From assembly GCA_001839685.1 (NCBI GenBank), contig MLAK01000639.1, forward strand, positions 1-42,623: a stretch of 42,623 bases of DNA. Reading direction: 5' to 3'. The notes below the pieces were generated by a model. That model was not told the DNA's origin, did not search any database, and worked only from the letters and a program-made list of their open reading frames with translations. The first letter of the stretch is position 1, and each line of letters starts with the position of its first letter. This DNA comes from Tritrichomonas foetus (lineage: Eukaryota; Parabasalia; Tritrichomonadida; Tritrichomonadidae). Of this stretch, positions 30,701 to 39,394 are shown one piece after another. The translations under genes and the position numbers were made by a program.

Positions 30701-30823
30701 GATGAAGAAAAAAATGAAAGAAGTCAGAAGAAAAATAGAAAAGCTGTTGATGATAGTTCTGATTATTCTGATGAACCACAACCAAAACGAATCAACAAGA
30801 AAAAGAAAAATCCTTTTGCATAA
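27755..30823 (+). CDS. Cdc48/p97-like protein with one degenerate AAA module and a long NPF/DPF-rich disordered tail
   Basis: 1022 residues. Residues 1-190 match the Cdc48/p97 N domain, including the VLAPIEDTISNITG block and RVIEFKVVITQP. Residues about 195-415 are one D1-like AAA module opening YDDIGGLNFTLKKIRQ. Walker A is ANSGCGKT (228-235), keeping Lys234 and Thr235 but without the first Gly. Walker B is VYFDDFD (284-290), with Asp288 where the catalytic Glu belongs. Sensor 1 is ASARDD instead of A-A-T-N, and the first arginine-finger position is Lys (AKFDRK). A second AAA domain is absent. The rest is a charged disordered tail with Tyr-Asp clusters (YYSDDYD), NPF at 686, 726, 784, 884, 913, 924 and 1019, and DPF at 658, 815 and 825. 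NPF binds EH domains and DPF binds AP-2 appendages. A likely weak or dead ATPase turned adaptor; that role is inference. Confidence 0.85.
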   Translation: MSFDDPSILIVDRLPLPDDYRVFVHPTKLGELKFKNGTFVEIRSENNKTVCAQVHAVSESCSYGCIQIGRALRINLQCYLGQRVQIKRARDCDTAECVVLAPIEDTISNITGTYADILFRSAINFDNLPLKKNQIIPVFALNRVIEFKVVITQPTNTVVVDNIDVIACRNTTVSRGNSPRFDKVCYDDIGGLNFTLKKIRQVIEIPLLQPKLYRSFNLPAVKNILITANSGCGKTLISQAIRNETPANYLRIDCYNLLTKTVEEAIAFLLKSIDEVVSNQPSIVYFDDFDVVASPEINEDSNPDSRISNALCSAIKRMRAEKSIVVIASARDDSRIRKDIKAKFDRKINILYPISDEKLSIIRTIVHRYSIRPNTTVDDIAATLVGKSSAQLTQACLRSLAKPIADLAARKDKENDKDKDKNEPVELSINQLRQITISPLQTNDDDDLFEDTSFDNPKKYKVSRENNTEAFDKMSKQEQIYDPEYECYNNYAQPEKPKQPLDFEFINMFENEPPYNEGMVDNDRKRYTYDDENDYYSDDYDRKRPPSKNRNRNTKNIKNKRNRYNDDDYYSDYYEYSDDYPPSRNNKKSAPSKPKQNSKQKPSRRNGKAVGKKGKNYEYYSDEYYSDYYSDDEGDCPRKKQPITNKQSQNEKPKRKVDPFVSKDDISQFPSKKATGFPTKKGDLVNPFAEKEKSTPLNIPTKKKPVLAAEDDSEKNEAPNNKPTKNPFGNNSNNSDNIRKKKNNRVNDYSSDDEKPKQQPTKKKQSKIQNDYSDDEVKKPARKNPFLGNRKRIMIDDDGSEQDEQPKSRNPTRKDPFSKDLEKHDPFNNNSKDDTGSSDDETPKTKPSKEKKSSNKKAKRNVDDYSDPSDEENIRKTKNVKNNNPFRKSRQVDDESESEDEKPNSRKKPNTKNPFAKKNSNKRNPFASKSNSDSDDDDDDDEPPRRATKKKHFVDEDSDDDFDEKKRKNPKKNSSKRRQIDSDEEKNERSQKKNRKAVDDSSDYSDEPQPKRINKKKKNPFA

Positions 30824-30964
30824 ATAAATTTTTTGTATTATAACTTGAATTTTTTCGAATTTGATTCTTGACTAACATCAAGTAAAAATTAATTATGAAG
30901 TGTCGATTAAATTTTCAGCAGATAAGAAAAAAAGTTTTTAATTGAATAAATTTTTACTAATATT

Positions 30965-31368
30965 TCAAAAATCTTTAATAAGATCCTTAAGAGAAGCAGT
31001 TGGAACGTAGAGCATCACAGACCTGAGTGCCCAGGTTTTGTCAAGAAGTTGGAATTGCCATTCCCCACTTTCATTTTGAACAACGATAGTCTCACCTTGA
31101 CTTTCTCTTTCCTCCAAAACTTTTTGTAATTCAGAACCTGGGAGAGACACCTCACAAATTGTATTTCGCTGAGTAGTCAATCCCATATTATTTTCAAGGA
31201 TGAAAATGCAAGTGAGGGTGTCTGTTGAAGAGAGGGGGAAGGGTGGAATATCATTCGTGTAGAGGCCAATCGTTTGCGGTGAGCCGGAAATATTTTTCTT
31301 ATATCTGACGTCGAAAAAAGCTGGTGTTAAAAATAAAACGTACTATGTCCTCCGTTGTCATTCAGCAT
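30965..31368 (-). CDS. Spliced small gene (126 residues), function unknown
   Basis: Two exons on the minus strand: 31368-31344 (25 bases, MLNDNGGH plus one base) and 31320-30965. Removing the 23 bases between them gives exactly 127 codons including the TGA, reading smoothly MLNDNGGHTFFDVRYKKNIS. Without splicing, exon 1 runs into a TAA inside the intron and exon 2 has no ATG before residue 54. Exon 2 is a good-looking soluble domain of short beta strands (TCIFILENN, ETIVVQNESGEWQFQLLD) and a helix near 75-85. I do not recognise the family. It lies 141 bases from the convergent AAA-protein stop. A shorter unspliced product from 31186 is possible but would cut off half the domain. Confidence 0.75.
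31321..31343 (-). other. 23-nt spliceosomal intron
   Basis: On the minus strand the sequence begins GTACGT and ends TTAACACCAG. The donor fits the trichomonad GTAYGT consensus. The acceptor resembles the fused branch-point/3' splice signal ACTAACACACAG, with TAACAC kept. It contains an in-frame stop in the exon 1 frame, and removal restores one continuous frame. Very short introns of about this size have been reported for trichomonads. Confidence 0.78.
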
Positions 31369-31735
31369 GAGAACTCCGTGCCAGAAGAAGTTTTTTTCTA
31401 AAGAGAATCTCTGGTATTGGTTTGGATTAGACATTCTAAGATATTGTGAATTTAACGAAATAATTGAATACTTCATTCTCAAAATTTATGAACTTTATAT
31501 GACATCTATTGAAAAGTACTCTATCGGAATCTCGAGAATAATCTAGCATTCATTAATCTAATAAGTTCACATGTAGATAACAAATATATTCGTAAATAAT
31601 ATATTCTTAAAAAAATATTAAAAATATTTATCCATCGATGAAGAATCATCTTCATAACAAAACTCAATTGCTTATACCATGGTATGAGGTTTTAATTACA
31701 AAGCAGAAGGATAATACCAAAACATGAATTTAGAT

Positions 31736-31793
<58 letters not shown>

Positions 31794-31959
31794 AAATTCG
31801 GATTTCATATACGCATTTATTTATAAATTATATATATATTAAAGACATATGTTCATTCAACTCATAATAGACAAAAAGTGATTTGAAAAATCTATTTTGA
31901 ACATTCGCCATGTTGAATGAGAAAATTAGAGTAATCTTCAATAGTGAAATCAGGTTGAA
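31369..31959. other. AT-rich spacer
   Basis: 591 bases upstream of the spliced gene and downstream of the VPS9-like gene. It holds an A54 tract (listed separately). The reading frame of exon 1 stays open some way upstream of 31368, but I see no better ATG and no other gene. Confidence 0.5.
31737..31790 (+). repeat. A54 homopolymer tract
   Basis: Uninterrupted run of 54 A between TAGATC and TCAAAATTCGG. It is far longer than any other homopolymer in the window and lies between two minus-strand genes. No retrocopied gene or target duplication is visible beside it. The exact length may be an assembly estimate. Confidence 0.9.
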
Positions 31960-33462
31960 TCATGACGAGAAAATTGGAATCATCTTCTTTAGTTTAACTC
32001 TTCGTCTGAAATCTTCCGTCCGTGTCGCTTTCACCTGTTCAACAAGTCCCGCGCAATGCGTCATTGCAAATTGCTGGTGTGAATCAACCGAAAAATCGAT
32101 GAATTTGGAACAGTATTCGAGTGTATCTAGGATTTCTGGGCATCCAAACGCATAAATACATGTTAGGAGTATTGGAAACAAGTTATCGAAACCAATTTCA
32201 ACATTTTCCTCTTCTTCTCCACCAATTTGTACTGCTTGGATCTGGAGAACGTTAGCAACATTTTGAATGAGATCCCAGAAACCGTTTGCAATAGAAAACG
32301 GGTTTCGATAACACATGAGTGCAAAAAAGTAGTCTTGAGTGAATTTATAAGGCCAATTTGTACTATTCAATTTGGTGAATGGTGTGTCCATAAATTCGTC
32401 AGCTAGATATGGCGGTGAGAGTGAGCGCGGTGTCAAATCAAGAATTCGTGGAAATTGGATATGCGATACTTTTACATATGGATATTCTTTGTATTGCCAT
32501 GAAATATCAAAAAGTAGATTTCTGACAGTTGTGAAAAGCTGAGGTGTTGGAGAAATGGCTGTTAAAATGACATCAAGATCACTATAAGTCATCTCGTTAA
32601 TGTTTTTCATGAAACGAGCAACAATTCTTCCTGACTTTTCTTTTGGCGACAAAAAAGTTGCAACAAAATCATATTCTTCGTATGCATGCTTGAGTTGCTT
32701 TTCAAGTGAGTAAAGCTTGATATCAACATTTGTTAGGTTATCATAAACTTTGATGTATTTTTGAAGGAAAACATCAATTTCAACTCCAGGTAATTCCTTC
32801 TTCCCTTTCGCAAAATTATCCATAAAATTGATTAAGTTATCTATCAGTTGAATATTATACCGTGCTACATTCAAAATTTTTCTACAACGCTTCATTGCAA
32901 GCTCCTCAAAAACTACAGCCTTTATTGCTTTTTTTCTGATCACTGCAGTGTCGTACATTTTGTGACTAATCAAAGTGTCTGAGATTTCATTAATGTTAGA
33001 TGAATGTTGACACATTTCCATTAGGAAATCGTCCAGGTCTCCTTTCTCCTTTTTAATTTGTGCTTCTAAACCAAGTTTGATGCAATGCCAATCATCAGCA
33101 TTCATTTTTGAAGAATAGTTTAATAATTGATTAAAATCAAATTCTGGAACTGTATCTGAATCTTTCCGCTTTTTCTTTTGGGGTTTTCGAACATTTTTTT
33201 GATTGAGTTTAGAATCTGAGCCGACCGTGGTTTCGTTTTTAAATAATATATCGAGTTTGTTTTCTATTGTCGTAAAGTCATCAACACTGTCTTCACGAAC
33301 AGTAAAAATTGGTGTTTCAGTGACCAGGGTTTTTCGACGATTTCGCGACAAGGATGGTTTCATTTTTTTCGGTAGAGAACACGTTGATATAATGTCGACG
33401 TTGCGTGTTCTCGATGGAAATGTAGTAATCCCCAGTGGATCAAATTCTTCAGCATCAGTCAT
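31960..33462 (-). CDS. VPS9-domain-like protein (possible Rab5-type GEF)
   Basis: 500 residues. Residues 1-110 are basic and disordered. About 110-300 is helical with a coiled-coil flavour. The C-terminal ~330-490 resembles the VPS9 fold: LSPPYLADEF, then a helix, then the DNLFPILLTCIYAFGCPEILDTLEYCSKFI block, matching the D-x-L-x-P-I-L-L-x-V...L..L.YI..F pattern, and a last helix QFAMTHCAGLVEQV. VPS9 domains exchange GDP for GTP on Rab5-like GTPases in endocytosis. The key Asp of D-x-L-x-P is present (GFDNLFP), but the region between the helices is divergent, so activity is not certain. The ATG at 33462 is the first in frame. Confidence 0.55.
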   Translation of the reverse strand: MTDAEEFDPLGITTFPSRTRNVDIISTCSLPKKMKPSLSRNRRKTLVTETPIFTVREDSVDDFTTIENKLDILFKNETTVGSDSKLNQKNVRKPQKKKRKDSDTVPEFDFNQLLNYSSKMNADDWHCIKLGLEAQIKKEKGDLDDFLMEMCQHSSNINEISDTLISHKMYDTAVIRKKAIKAVVFEELAMKRCRKILNVARYNIQLIDNLINFMDNFAKGKKELPGVEIDVFLQKYIKVYDNLTNVDIKLYSLEKQLKHAYEEYDFVATFLSPKEKSGRIVARFMKNINEMTYSDLDVILTAISPTPQLFTTVRNLLFDISWQYKEYPYVKVSHIQFPRILDLTPRSLSPPYLADEFMDTPFTKLNSTNWPYKFTQDYFFALMCYRNPFSIANGFWDLIQNVANVLQIQAVQIGGEEEENVEIGFDNLFPILLTCIYAFGCPEILDTLEYCSKFIDFSVDSHQQFAMTHCAGLVEQVKATRTEDFRRRVKLKKMIPIFSS

Positions 33463-35129
33463 TGGGAAAAAAATTGAAAAAAAATCGTGATTGAATTATT
33501 ATTCAATATTTTCCATCATTTGAGATGTATACAAACTAACTAGCTCTAGATGTAGAAGACTATTGAGAGATCTAAATGAATAATTGTTGATATTATTGTC
33601 ATCTAAATATTATTTAATTGTAATCCTATTAATAATATATAAATATTATAATTTAAAAATCAAGATACAGAGAAAACCAAATCCAAAAAAAAATTGTGAG
33701 AAAAAAATAAACCCCACAGAAATTTCTGAGAATTATTGAGATAAAAAGTGATTTTATAGCATTAATATCTTGATTATTTCTTATCATAAATCGTGCTTTT
33801 TATTATCATATGACCCTCCATCGAAAATTATAATGTTTTCCAAAATACAAAAATGAAGTATAAAAAAAATATTAATAATTTTGATATAAATAAAAAAAAT
33901 TTAGGCATCAATGAGAAGATTACGAATGTTTTGCCATCTAAATGGCGAGTCATCAGAAAATTCACTTGGTATCGAGTCTGGAAAAAAACATATTGGATTC
34001 CATTTTTCTTGATTTGGTCTTTCAATCGTTGTATCTGTATCCCTGCTTGAGAATGTGCTGTTGAGGACTGCCAGTCTATTTTCTTCATATACTAAAATTT
34101 TATGACAGAAAAGATTTCAATACATTCATATTTGTCAAATGGAAATTGAATTAATTCAACATCACTGAGTTAAAACTATCAAAATTTTCGCGATTTTTAA
34201 TTAAAAATCGATAGAAGAAGTGTAAATAGAATTATGGGAAGCAGTGTTATAATCTTTGTGATTCTTGGAAAAAAAGCTTCTCACAATTTTTTTTAGGCTT
34301 TCTCCAAAATCGCTCTTTTTTCGGTTTAATTGTTGCAAAATTTCAAAACTATGAATAAATATGGCTCATAACTATAAAATATAGATTTAACAATTGACTG
34401 AAAGCTGTTCACCCGAAAACTGAAACAATAGCTTCTTCAGAATCATTTTCGAAATATTTGTGAATTCGACCATTTGCGAAGTTTGCGATAAGGGAAATTT
34501 TCGTCATTCTTTTAGCTATTTGGGTTTTGATTTTTGACTGATGGTATTAAGTAATACTGATGATAAGGATCATTTTAGTGATTTCGTACGTTAAGACTAT
34601 TTGGTTTGTATACATCTATCATTTGTATAAATTTTGTGAATGATTTGCCAAGAACAAGTGAAAAAAACAGAATAATTTGATAACTTTATTTAGGATTGTG
34701 TTAATCAAGGCTAGATAATTTTAAAGGATTGAATACACTAAAAAAACACTGAATTGAATTCCATGCCTTTGTATTTTTCTATGGTTCTCTCACTTTTTCC
34801 GAAAAAATATTTATGTCAGATTATCGAGAAAAACTTCACTTTGAGTGAGTAATCTTCGATTTTCATTAAAAGGAAGTCAAAATCACGATCCAGTGTCCAA
34901 AAATTATTTTATCTTTATAAAAATGATAAAAAATTATCATTGTTGTCAAATCAAATTAAAATCTTCATTATTTTAAATGCCAATCAAAAAACTAGCATGA
35001 ACTAAAGCAAAATCACTTTGATAAAATGAATAGAAAGTTCTTTTACTTTTTAATTCTTTTATTGGAAAGCTAGAATAATATTTTTTTTTTTTTGATTAAT
35101 ACAACAGATAAATGAAGCAATTCGCATTA
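33463..35129. other. Long AT-rich spacer
   Basis: 1667 bases between two minus-strand genes, mostly AT-rich with short A and T runs. The only coding-like piece is at 33901-34116 (listed separately). AAAAGTG/CACTTTT words occur at 33744 and 34791. No RNA gene was recognised. Confidence 0.5.
33901..34116 (-). pseudogene. ATG-less 71-codon coding-like fragment
   Basis: A minus-strand frame open between a TGA and a TAA reads like protein, for example LVYEENRLAVLNSTF and then FSDDSPFRWQNIRNLL. It has no ATG and no recognisable splice acceptor upstream. The overlapping ATG-started frame looks less coding-like. It may be a relic of a gene; the family is not recognised. Confidence 0.2.
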
Positions 35130-36083
35130 TCATGCGAAGTATGCAATATTTATATCTTCTGGTTTTATGCTGCTCTTTTCATCTTCCTTAAAGACCAAAA
35201 AGTCAGGTTCTTCTCCATTTGCGATTTTCATGACTGATGCTTTATTTCCTGATCTATACATGTAATTCGGTGCACTCCAAACAGTTACAAGCTGCTTATC
35301 AAAAAGCCAGGTATATCCTGGCATTGATAATTGGTGAGATCTTGCAACGAACTTTAACTTATTTATGCGTAAGAAATTTTTGACCTCGTTTGGACCAAAA
35401 ATGTAGCCGGCTCCTCTTCTGTTTGGAACAAAGCGTGCTACGTCGTCTGGGTCACTCCAGCAAAGATCTGCAAATGCACCACTCTGTGGAAGCTCCTGGC
35501 ACCTTTGGATGTCAGTATTGAGTTTCCCAATTCTTTTTATCTCCGGGGACAGCCCTCCGTGCACGCAGTAGATATCATTATCGATGACAGCAGATATGGG
35601 GAGGAGGTCGAAGACGTCATTGAACAAAAACCAAATTCCCGCATGTCCGTAGATTTGCATGCAATCATTAAAGAGTCCGTACATTTGATTAACTTGGCGA
35701 GATTCATGATTTCCTCTGAGTAAGTAAATGCGATCAGGAAACTGGATTTTGAGTAGAGCTAAGTATGCGAATGTCTCGATTGAACAGTATCCGCGATCAA
35801 CGTAATCGCCTAAAAACACATATTTATTATGGTCATAAACTTCGCCTGATTTCCGAAAAAGTTTGAATAAATCAAGCATTTGGCCGTGAATATCTCCAAC
35901 AACGGTGATAGGCGAGCTTAAATAAAGAACGTTGGGTTCGCGAACTAGAATATCTTTTAACTTAAGACAAATGCTGACGAGCACAGATTCTTCTATATGT
36001 CCACCTTTTGCAAGTTCGTCACGAAGTTCGATTGGTTTGAGAGTATTGAGGTTGTTATGATCAAAACTAATAGAAATCGCCAT
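35130..36083 (-). CDS. PP2A/PP4/PP6-group serine/threonine protein phosphatase catalytic subunit
   Basis: 317 residues from the ATG at 36083, the normal length for this group. The frame extends upstream to 36248, but without an ATG. All metal-binding motifs are intact: GDIHGQ (63-68), GDYVDRG (92-98), GNHE (124-127), HGGLSP from His165, and ARSHQL with His240. The sequence after these (YTWLFDKQLVTVWSAPNY) is typical. The enzyme removes phosphate from Ser/Thr with two metals, normally together with A/B-type or SAPS subunits. The C-terminus ends NIAYFA instead of the conserved YFL whose Leu is methylated in PP2A, PP4 and PP6, so that control is probably missing. An Arg-to-Ala-type toxin-sensitivity loop cannot be judged. 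Confidence 0.9.
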   Translation of the reverse strand: MAISISFDHNNLNTLKPIELRDELAKGGHIEESVLVSICLKLKDILVREPNVLYLSSPITVVGDIHGQMLDLFKLFRKSGEVYDHNKYVFLGDYVDRGYCSIETFAYLALLKIQFPDRIYLLRGNHESRQVNQMYGLFNDCMQIYGHAGIWFLFNDVFDLLPISAVIDNDIYCVHGGLSPEIKRIGKLNTDIQRCQELPQSGAFADLCWSDPDDVARFVPNRRGAGYIFGPNEVKNFLRINKLKFVARSHQLSMPGYTWLFDKQLVTVWSAPNYMYRSGNKASVMKIANGEEPDFLVFKEDEKSSIKPEDINIAYFA

Positions 36084-36289
36084 TATAATTTTAAATGCTT
36101 TACAAATATTATTCAACTTGACAGATATGGAAATATCATATGCAAAATTAGACGAATATAAAACGATATGTTCAGAAAATGTCAAATAATTCAATTCATT
36201 TATATTGGTTGTAAAAAAGGAGAATTGGTCAATATAAAAAAGTGGCAAGCTATTGACCTTTTAAGGCAACCCAAAAAATTCGAAAATTT

Positions 36290-37190
36290 TTTTTTACACA
36301 AAGCCATTTCAAGCTCGATCAATCAATTATTTTTCTCCCCAACGGCGGTTATTCGTATAAGGAGATACAAGCGATCTTAAAAGTTAGCCCTTCACAAATT
36401 TCTACCGTTTTGAAAGGCGAACAAATGAACCATTCATTAGGGCGACCCAAGAAGGTGACGGAAGATTTACCTCACTGTATTATTGCGAATACAATAGCCA
36501 ACCCAACACCATCACACAGTGGTATTGCGAAAATTGTCCAATTATCATTAAATAATTCAATAAATCACATGCAAGGTGACGTAAATTTTCTAATTGAATT
36601 AACTTTGGCAGTTGATGGAACATCAATTATCCAAATGTTGTCATCGCATATCAAACCCGAAAAGAATTCCTACTGTTGATCAATTTTCAACTGCGTCTGT
36701 TTTCGATCGGGCTAATGCAGTTCCTTTTCAATAATCATGGAATTTTCCCCAAATAATAAGTCGTTTCGTGGCTGTAATTCCAATAAGGATCGAAAAAAAC
36801 GCCAAATCATTTTCGCATCTGGAGACGCCTCTATTTGTTCCGATAAAACTGGATATCTAAACTTTAGAGCATACACTGCAACATACGCAAAATGAAGCCT
36901 AATCACTCTTTGGTAAATCGATGGGAGCCACCTTTGATGAAAAAAATGATTGCAAAAGAAAAATCGAGAACTGGATTCGACTGGAAATATATGTTTTCCT
37001 ATCGGAGTGCCCGAATGCATGAACGAATATCGAGTTTCAAAGAATCGATTCTTTCCATCAGGATGGGCTTTAGCGCACAGACTCTGGTAGCACTAAAGCT
37101 CTGTGCTATCTCTGAATTCTTGGGAAATATTGATGTGTGCCATGTTACCAAAGTGTTCCATCAATTTCAGTGAAGCTTCACGAAACTATA
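36290..37190 (+). pseudogene. Decayed Tc1-like (IS630/Tc1 superfamily) transposase
   Basis: A plus-strand frame to 36679 has a helix-turn-helix typical of these enzymes (GYSYKEIQAILKVSPSQIS, about 36345-36405) followed by GRPKKVTEDL and ANPTPSHSGIAKIVQ. After that the frame breaks repeatedly. Near 37050-37130 a second catalytic-motif-like fragment (FHQDG...STKAL) can be traced across shifted frames. It has no intact frame, start or inverted repeats that I can find. It is unrelated to the mariner at 8100 and is clearly much older. Confidence 0.5.
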
Positions 37191-37555
37191 ATTGCATGGA
37201 GCTCACTATATTTTCAAATAAAAACTATTTTTCTATGAGATGTGTGTTATATAATATATTCAATAAGTTAAGCAAATACTCAAAATGGTGATCATTAATT
37301 TTGTGTATATTAAAAGATATTTAAGTTTTATTAATTCCAACAATCATGATTTTTTAATTCTCAACCATATCAACTCTGAAAAAGTCGAGATTTGTCACAT
37401 TTTGAGAATGTATCTGGTTTCGTCACAAACTAAAAATAAGCATTGAGATTTTTGAGAATGTATTTGGTTTAGTAATGTATAAATTAGGAAAACTCAGAAT
37501 CTAAGACCAAATAACATATGAAAAAGTAGGTGATAATATCCTATCTGATTCGAAA

Positions 37556-39394
37556 ATGGAAGTTGAGAATAGTCCTTCTTCTGCGAGGCAACTTCTCAAC
37601 GAATTCACTAAAAAAGATCTCGAAGAAGAGTTCTACAAAAATTGTGAAGCGCTCGACACAAAAGCACAAGAAATTATTCGCCTCGAACAAAAATTGCTTT
37701 ATTTACAAAGTCGCTTTTCTCGATTCTCGAAAGAAAAGGCGGCAATAGTTCCTGTCAAACAAAAACAGACTGCTTTCCAGCTCACTCCGAAAGAACTTCA
37801 AGATCAAATTACTTCGCTCGAGCAAAGAATAATTCAAAGGCAAACGCATTGCGACAAATTAACGAATCAAGTTCAATATTTTCGGCACATGAAAAAAATG
37901 AAAGTTACGGACACTTTTTTCGATTTAATCGAAATATCAAACGATTTATTTCACAAAAAATCTCTCCCAAATTTACTCAATCAATTGAGAGCAACATCAG
38001 CCATACTGCAAAATAATTATTCTGGTGCTGAAGGGCCCCTTCGTTCGTTAATTGATTCCATTGGTGAATCAATTTCACTATCAGAAAGTTTTAAACGGAA
38101 AAGGGCAATAAGAGAACGTGAAGCAAAAGTTGAAGAACTACGTTCAAATTTAACAGAATTGCAGCAAAGATATAATAAAATGGAGAAAAAGCATCAAAAA
38201 GTGTTTGATGTGTATGAAAGCGTAGCAGCAAAAAATTCGAAAAAGTCAGAAAAAGTGGGAGAGCTTCAAAGAAAGAAAGAAACTAAACAAATCGAAGCGT
38301 CAAAAGCTGATCAGCTCGAAATGGCTGCTGAAAACTTAAAAAATGATATTTCGAAATTGAAAGCTCAAAAAATCAAATTAATCGAACAAAATGAAAATCA
38401 TCAAGAAAAAATGATATCTAGTGCTCAAAAAGAAATCGAAGAAGCGCGGAAAGAAGTTGAAAAATTGAATGAAAAATGTGAAAAATATGAAAAAAAGAAT
38501 GAAAAACTTGAAAAAGAAATTGAAAAATCTCAATCTAAACTTTCAAAAGCTATTAAAAAGAGAGATCAATTAGATAGTCAATTTAAGTCAGTTCAAAAAG
38601 AATATAAAGAATCGATTGATGTTTTTGGTAAAGTCATGGAGAATTCCGAAAATGATCCATTCAATGATCAAAGGTTCCTTGATTATTTAGCAGAAATGAC
38701 TAAAAAAAATTATCTTCCTGAAAAAATTAAATCAATAAATGATCGAATAGCCGAAATTGATAATAAAATAGAAAAAATTAACACGAAAATAGACCAGCAT
38801 ACTCAACAACAAGAAGAAATGGATCTAATTATTGAAACGAAACGAAATACTGTGAAGAATTTAGATGAAAAACTTCGACAAATTTCAGAAATACTCGAAA
38901 CGAAAGAAAATACTGAACGAGAAAAGCCTCCTTTCGAAGAAACTATCGAAATTGCAAAATTTGAACAAGATAAAATCGACACTGTGGCTGATGATGAAAA
39001 TGCAATTCTAATATTTTTCAAAGATTTTCTACTGTCGCCAGCTTTTATTGGAGAAAAGCCGTCACAAATTTTCCTTGTTGTTGATTTCATGGAAAGCCAG
39101 TCAATGACAACTCCTGTTGATCCAAATACTGGTATTTTTAATGAAAGTTTGTTTTTTGTTTGCCCAAATGATAAAATTTTGAAAGAATACTTATCAAAAA
39201 GTGTGGTTCCTTTCCAGCTTTGTCGATCGAGAGATTCGAAAATTACTGAAACTGGCCAGTCTGAACTGAATTTGTCGCCTTTCATTGAAAATAGAATTAA
39301 AGGCTTCAAATCGGAAGCGAAAATTTGGAGCACGTCCGGGAAAGCTGTCGGAAAACTTACTTTTGAAGCGATTTTGTTGAAAGATATCCCATGA
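37556..39394 (+). CDS. Coiled-coil and C2-domain protein resembling RPGRIP1L (MKS5/NPHP8-type transition-zone protein)
   Basis: 612 residues. About 15-110 and 185-470 are long coiled coils (for example EARKEVEKLNEKCEKYEKKN). The C-terminal ~495-612 is a C2-like beta domain. Its blocks LVVDFMESQSMTTPVDPNTGI, then NESLFFVCPNDKILKEYLSKS and ELNLSPFIE, line up with the first C2 domain of RPGRIP1/RPGRIP1L (YDFELQTTPV..., then LFLQYIQKN and an L-x-F-x-x-I-L-E block). Those proteins scaffold the ciliary transition zone, where cargo entry is gated. This one is half the human length and has one C2. Orthology is therefore likely but not proved; a generic coiled-coil C2 protein is the alternative. AATAAA immediately follows the stop. 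Confidence 0.65.
   Translation: MEVENSPSSARQLLNEFTKKDLEEEFYKNCEALDTKAQEIIRLEQKLLYLQSRFSRFSKEKAAIVPVKQKQTAFQLTPKELQDQITSLEQRIIQRQTHCDKLTNQVQYFRHMKKMKVTDTFFDLIEISNDLFHKKSLPNLLNQLRATSAILQNNYSGAEGPLRSLIDSIGESISLSESFKRKRAIREREAKVEELRSNLTELQQRYNKMEKKHQKVFDVYESVAAKNSKKSEKVGELQRKKETKQIEASKADQLEMAAENLKNDISKLKAQKIKLIEQNENHQEKMISSAQKEIEEARKEVEKLNEKCEKYEKKNEKLEKEIEKSQSKLSKAIKKRDQLDSQFKSVQKEYKESIDVFGKVMENSENDPFNDQRFLDYLAEMTKKNYLPEKIKSINDRIAEIDNKIEKINTKIDQHTQQQEEMDLIIETKRNTVKNLDEKLRQISEILETKENTEREKPPFEETIEIAKFEQDKIDTVADDENAILIFFKDFLLSPAFIGEKPSQIFLVVDFMESQSMTTPVDPNTGIFNESLFFVCPNDKILKEYLSKSVVPFQLCRSRDSKITETGQSELNLSPFIENRIKGFKSEAKIWSTSGKAVGKLTFEAILLKDIP

Noticed and set aside
36084..36248. Longer N-terminus for the PP2A-like phosphatase
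   Set aside because: It would start at TTG; the ATG at 36083 gives the normal family length.
36712..37173. ORFs of about 100 codons on both strands
   Set aside because: They overlap the decayed Tc1-like transposase, whose fragments explain the open frames.
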